A stretch of DNA of 64,000 bases. Origin: Ichthyophis bannanicus. Taxonomy: Eukaryota; Chordata; Amphibia; Gymnophiona; Ichthyophiidae. Position 1 is the stretch's first letter, and each line of letters starts with the position of its first letter. Below the pieces are notes generated by a model. It searched no databases. It was not told the DNA's origin and saw only the letters and a program-made list of their open reading frames with translations. The position numbers and the translations under genes are program-made. Location: the NCBI GenBank assembly GCA_033557465.1, contig CM066051.1, positions 103,145,026 to 103,209,025 on the forward strand, written 5' to 3'. Positions 63,906 to 64,000 of the stretch are shown here, one piece after another.

Positions 63906-64000
63906 TACAAGTGTGGTCAAGATTATTGGCACCCTTGCATCTTAGGTATATTGTATACAATATCTTGAGAAATAATTGCAAATATTCCAGCTATTTCATA
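63906..64000 (+). mobile_element. Tc1/mariner element, left end (runs off window)
   Basis: agtgtggtcaagattattgg, then cacccttg, is the typical Tc1-type terminal inverted repeat. It follows a TA dinucleotide. The transposase or other end lies outside the window. Confidence 0.75.

Noticed and set aside
61594..64000. GTF2F1 exon 1
   Set aside because: I looked for a short start exon (MAAL-like) with a good donor and a CpG-rich promoter and found none, so it is likely outside the window.

Overview
This is a piece of a large, repeat-rich vertebrate genome, most likely an amphibian and probably a caecilian. That placement is an inference. It rests on one conserved vertebrate gene with very long introns, abundant DIRS-type tyrosine-recombinase retrotransposons, CR1-, L2-, L1/Tx1- and RTE-type LINEs, hAT and Tc1 DNA transposons, and a run of exactly 500 Ns typical of long-read scaffolding. 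No taxon-specific marker was tested.

The only host gene I can support is GTF2F1, encoding RAP74, the large subunit of TFIIF. It lies on the minus strand. Exons 2 to 6 are clustered at 61593-60320. Exon 7 is at 17498-17357, beyond a 42.8 kb intron. The last coding exon, carrying the C-terminal winged helix, is at 7746-7542. Exon 1 is not visible and probably lies to the right of the window. The exons for the roughly 200-residue acidic/serine-rich middle of the protein should lie between 7747 and 17356. I do not see them. That stretch contains the 500-N gap (12654-13153) and a noisy 71-bp minisatellite (13154-17080).

Almost everything else is transposon sequence inside the gene's introns or downstream of it. 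At the left are a 3' DIRS end (1-1720), a decayed minus-strand DIRS gag copy (1740-4310) split by a hAT-type MITE, and an old CR1 piece. Then come decayed DIRS recombinase and RT pieces (7905-12300), a SINE, and the gap plus minisatellite. At 18258-23361 lies a DIRS-like element with an intact 751-codon gag-like ORF, inverted terminal repeats and a textbook internal complementary region, but no RT or recombinase. A CR1 LINE with a nested L2 end follows (24077-28058).

From 29540 to about 46450 there is a deep nest. An RTE/BovB-like LINE is split by 13.4 kb that holds an L2 LINE, a DIRS 3' end and a whole DIRS element (34822-43229). That DIRS element is itself split inside its recombinase gene by a CR1. 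A second, nearly identical CR1 copy lies at 46836-48575. An L1/Tx1-type LINE (51199-59709) is framed by a perfect 18-bp target duplication. It contains a hAT element with a perfect 8-bp target duplication (52104-54282) and a five-fold 109-bp tandem repeat. The right end has the GTF2F1 5' exons, DIRS-like terminal pieces, and the start of a Tc1/mariner element.

The retroelements do not work together as a pathway. Their relationship is nesting, which gives relative insertion ages. The most unusual items are the gag-only DIRS element with its palindromic GTCGGTACCGAC motif, the consensus splice-donor motif inside the DIRS terminal repeats, and the missing GTF2F1 exons.
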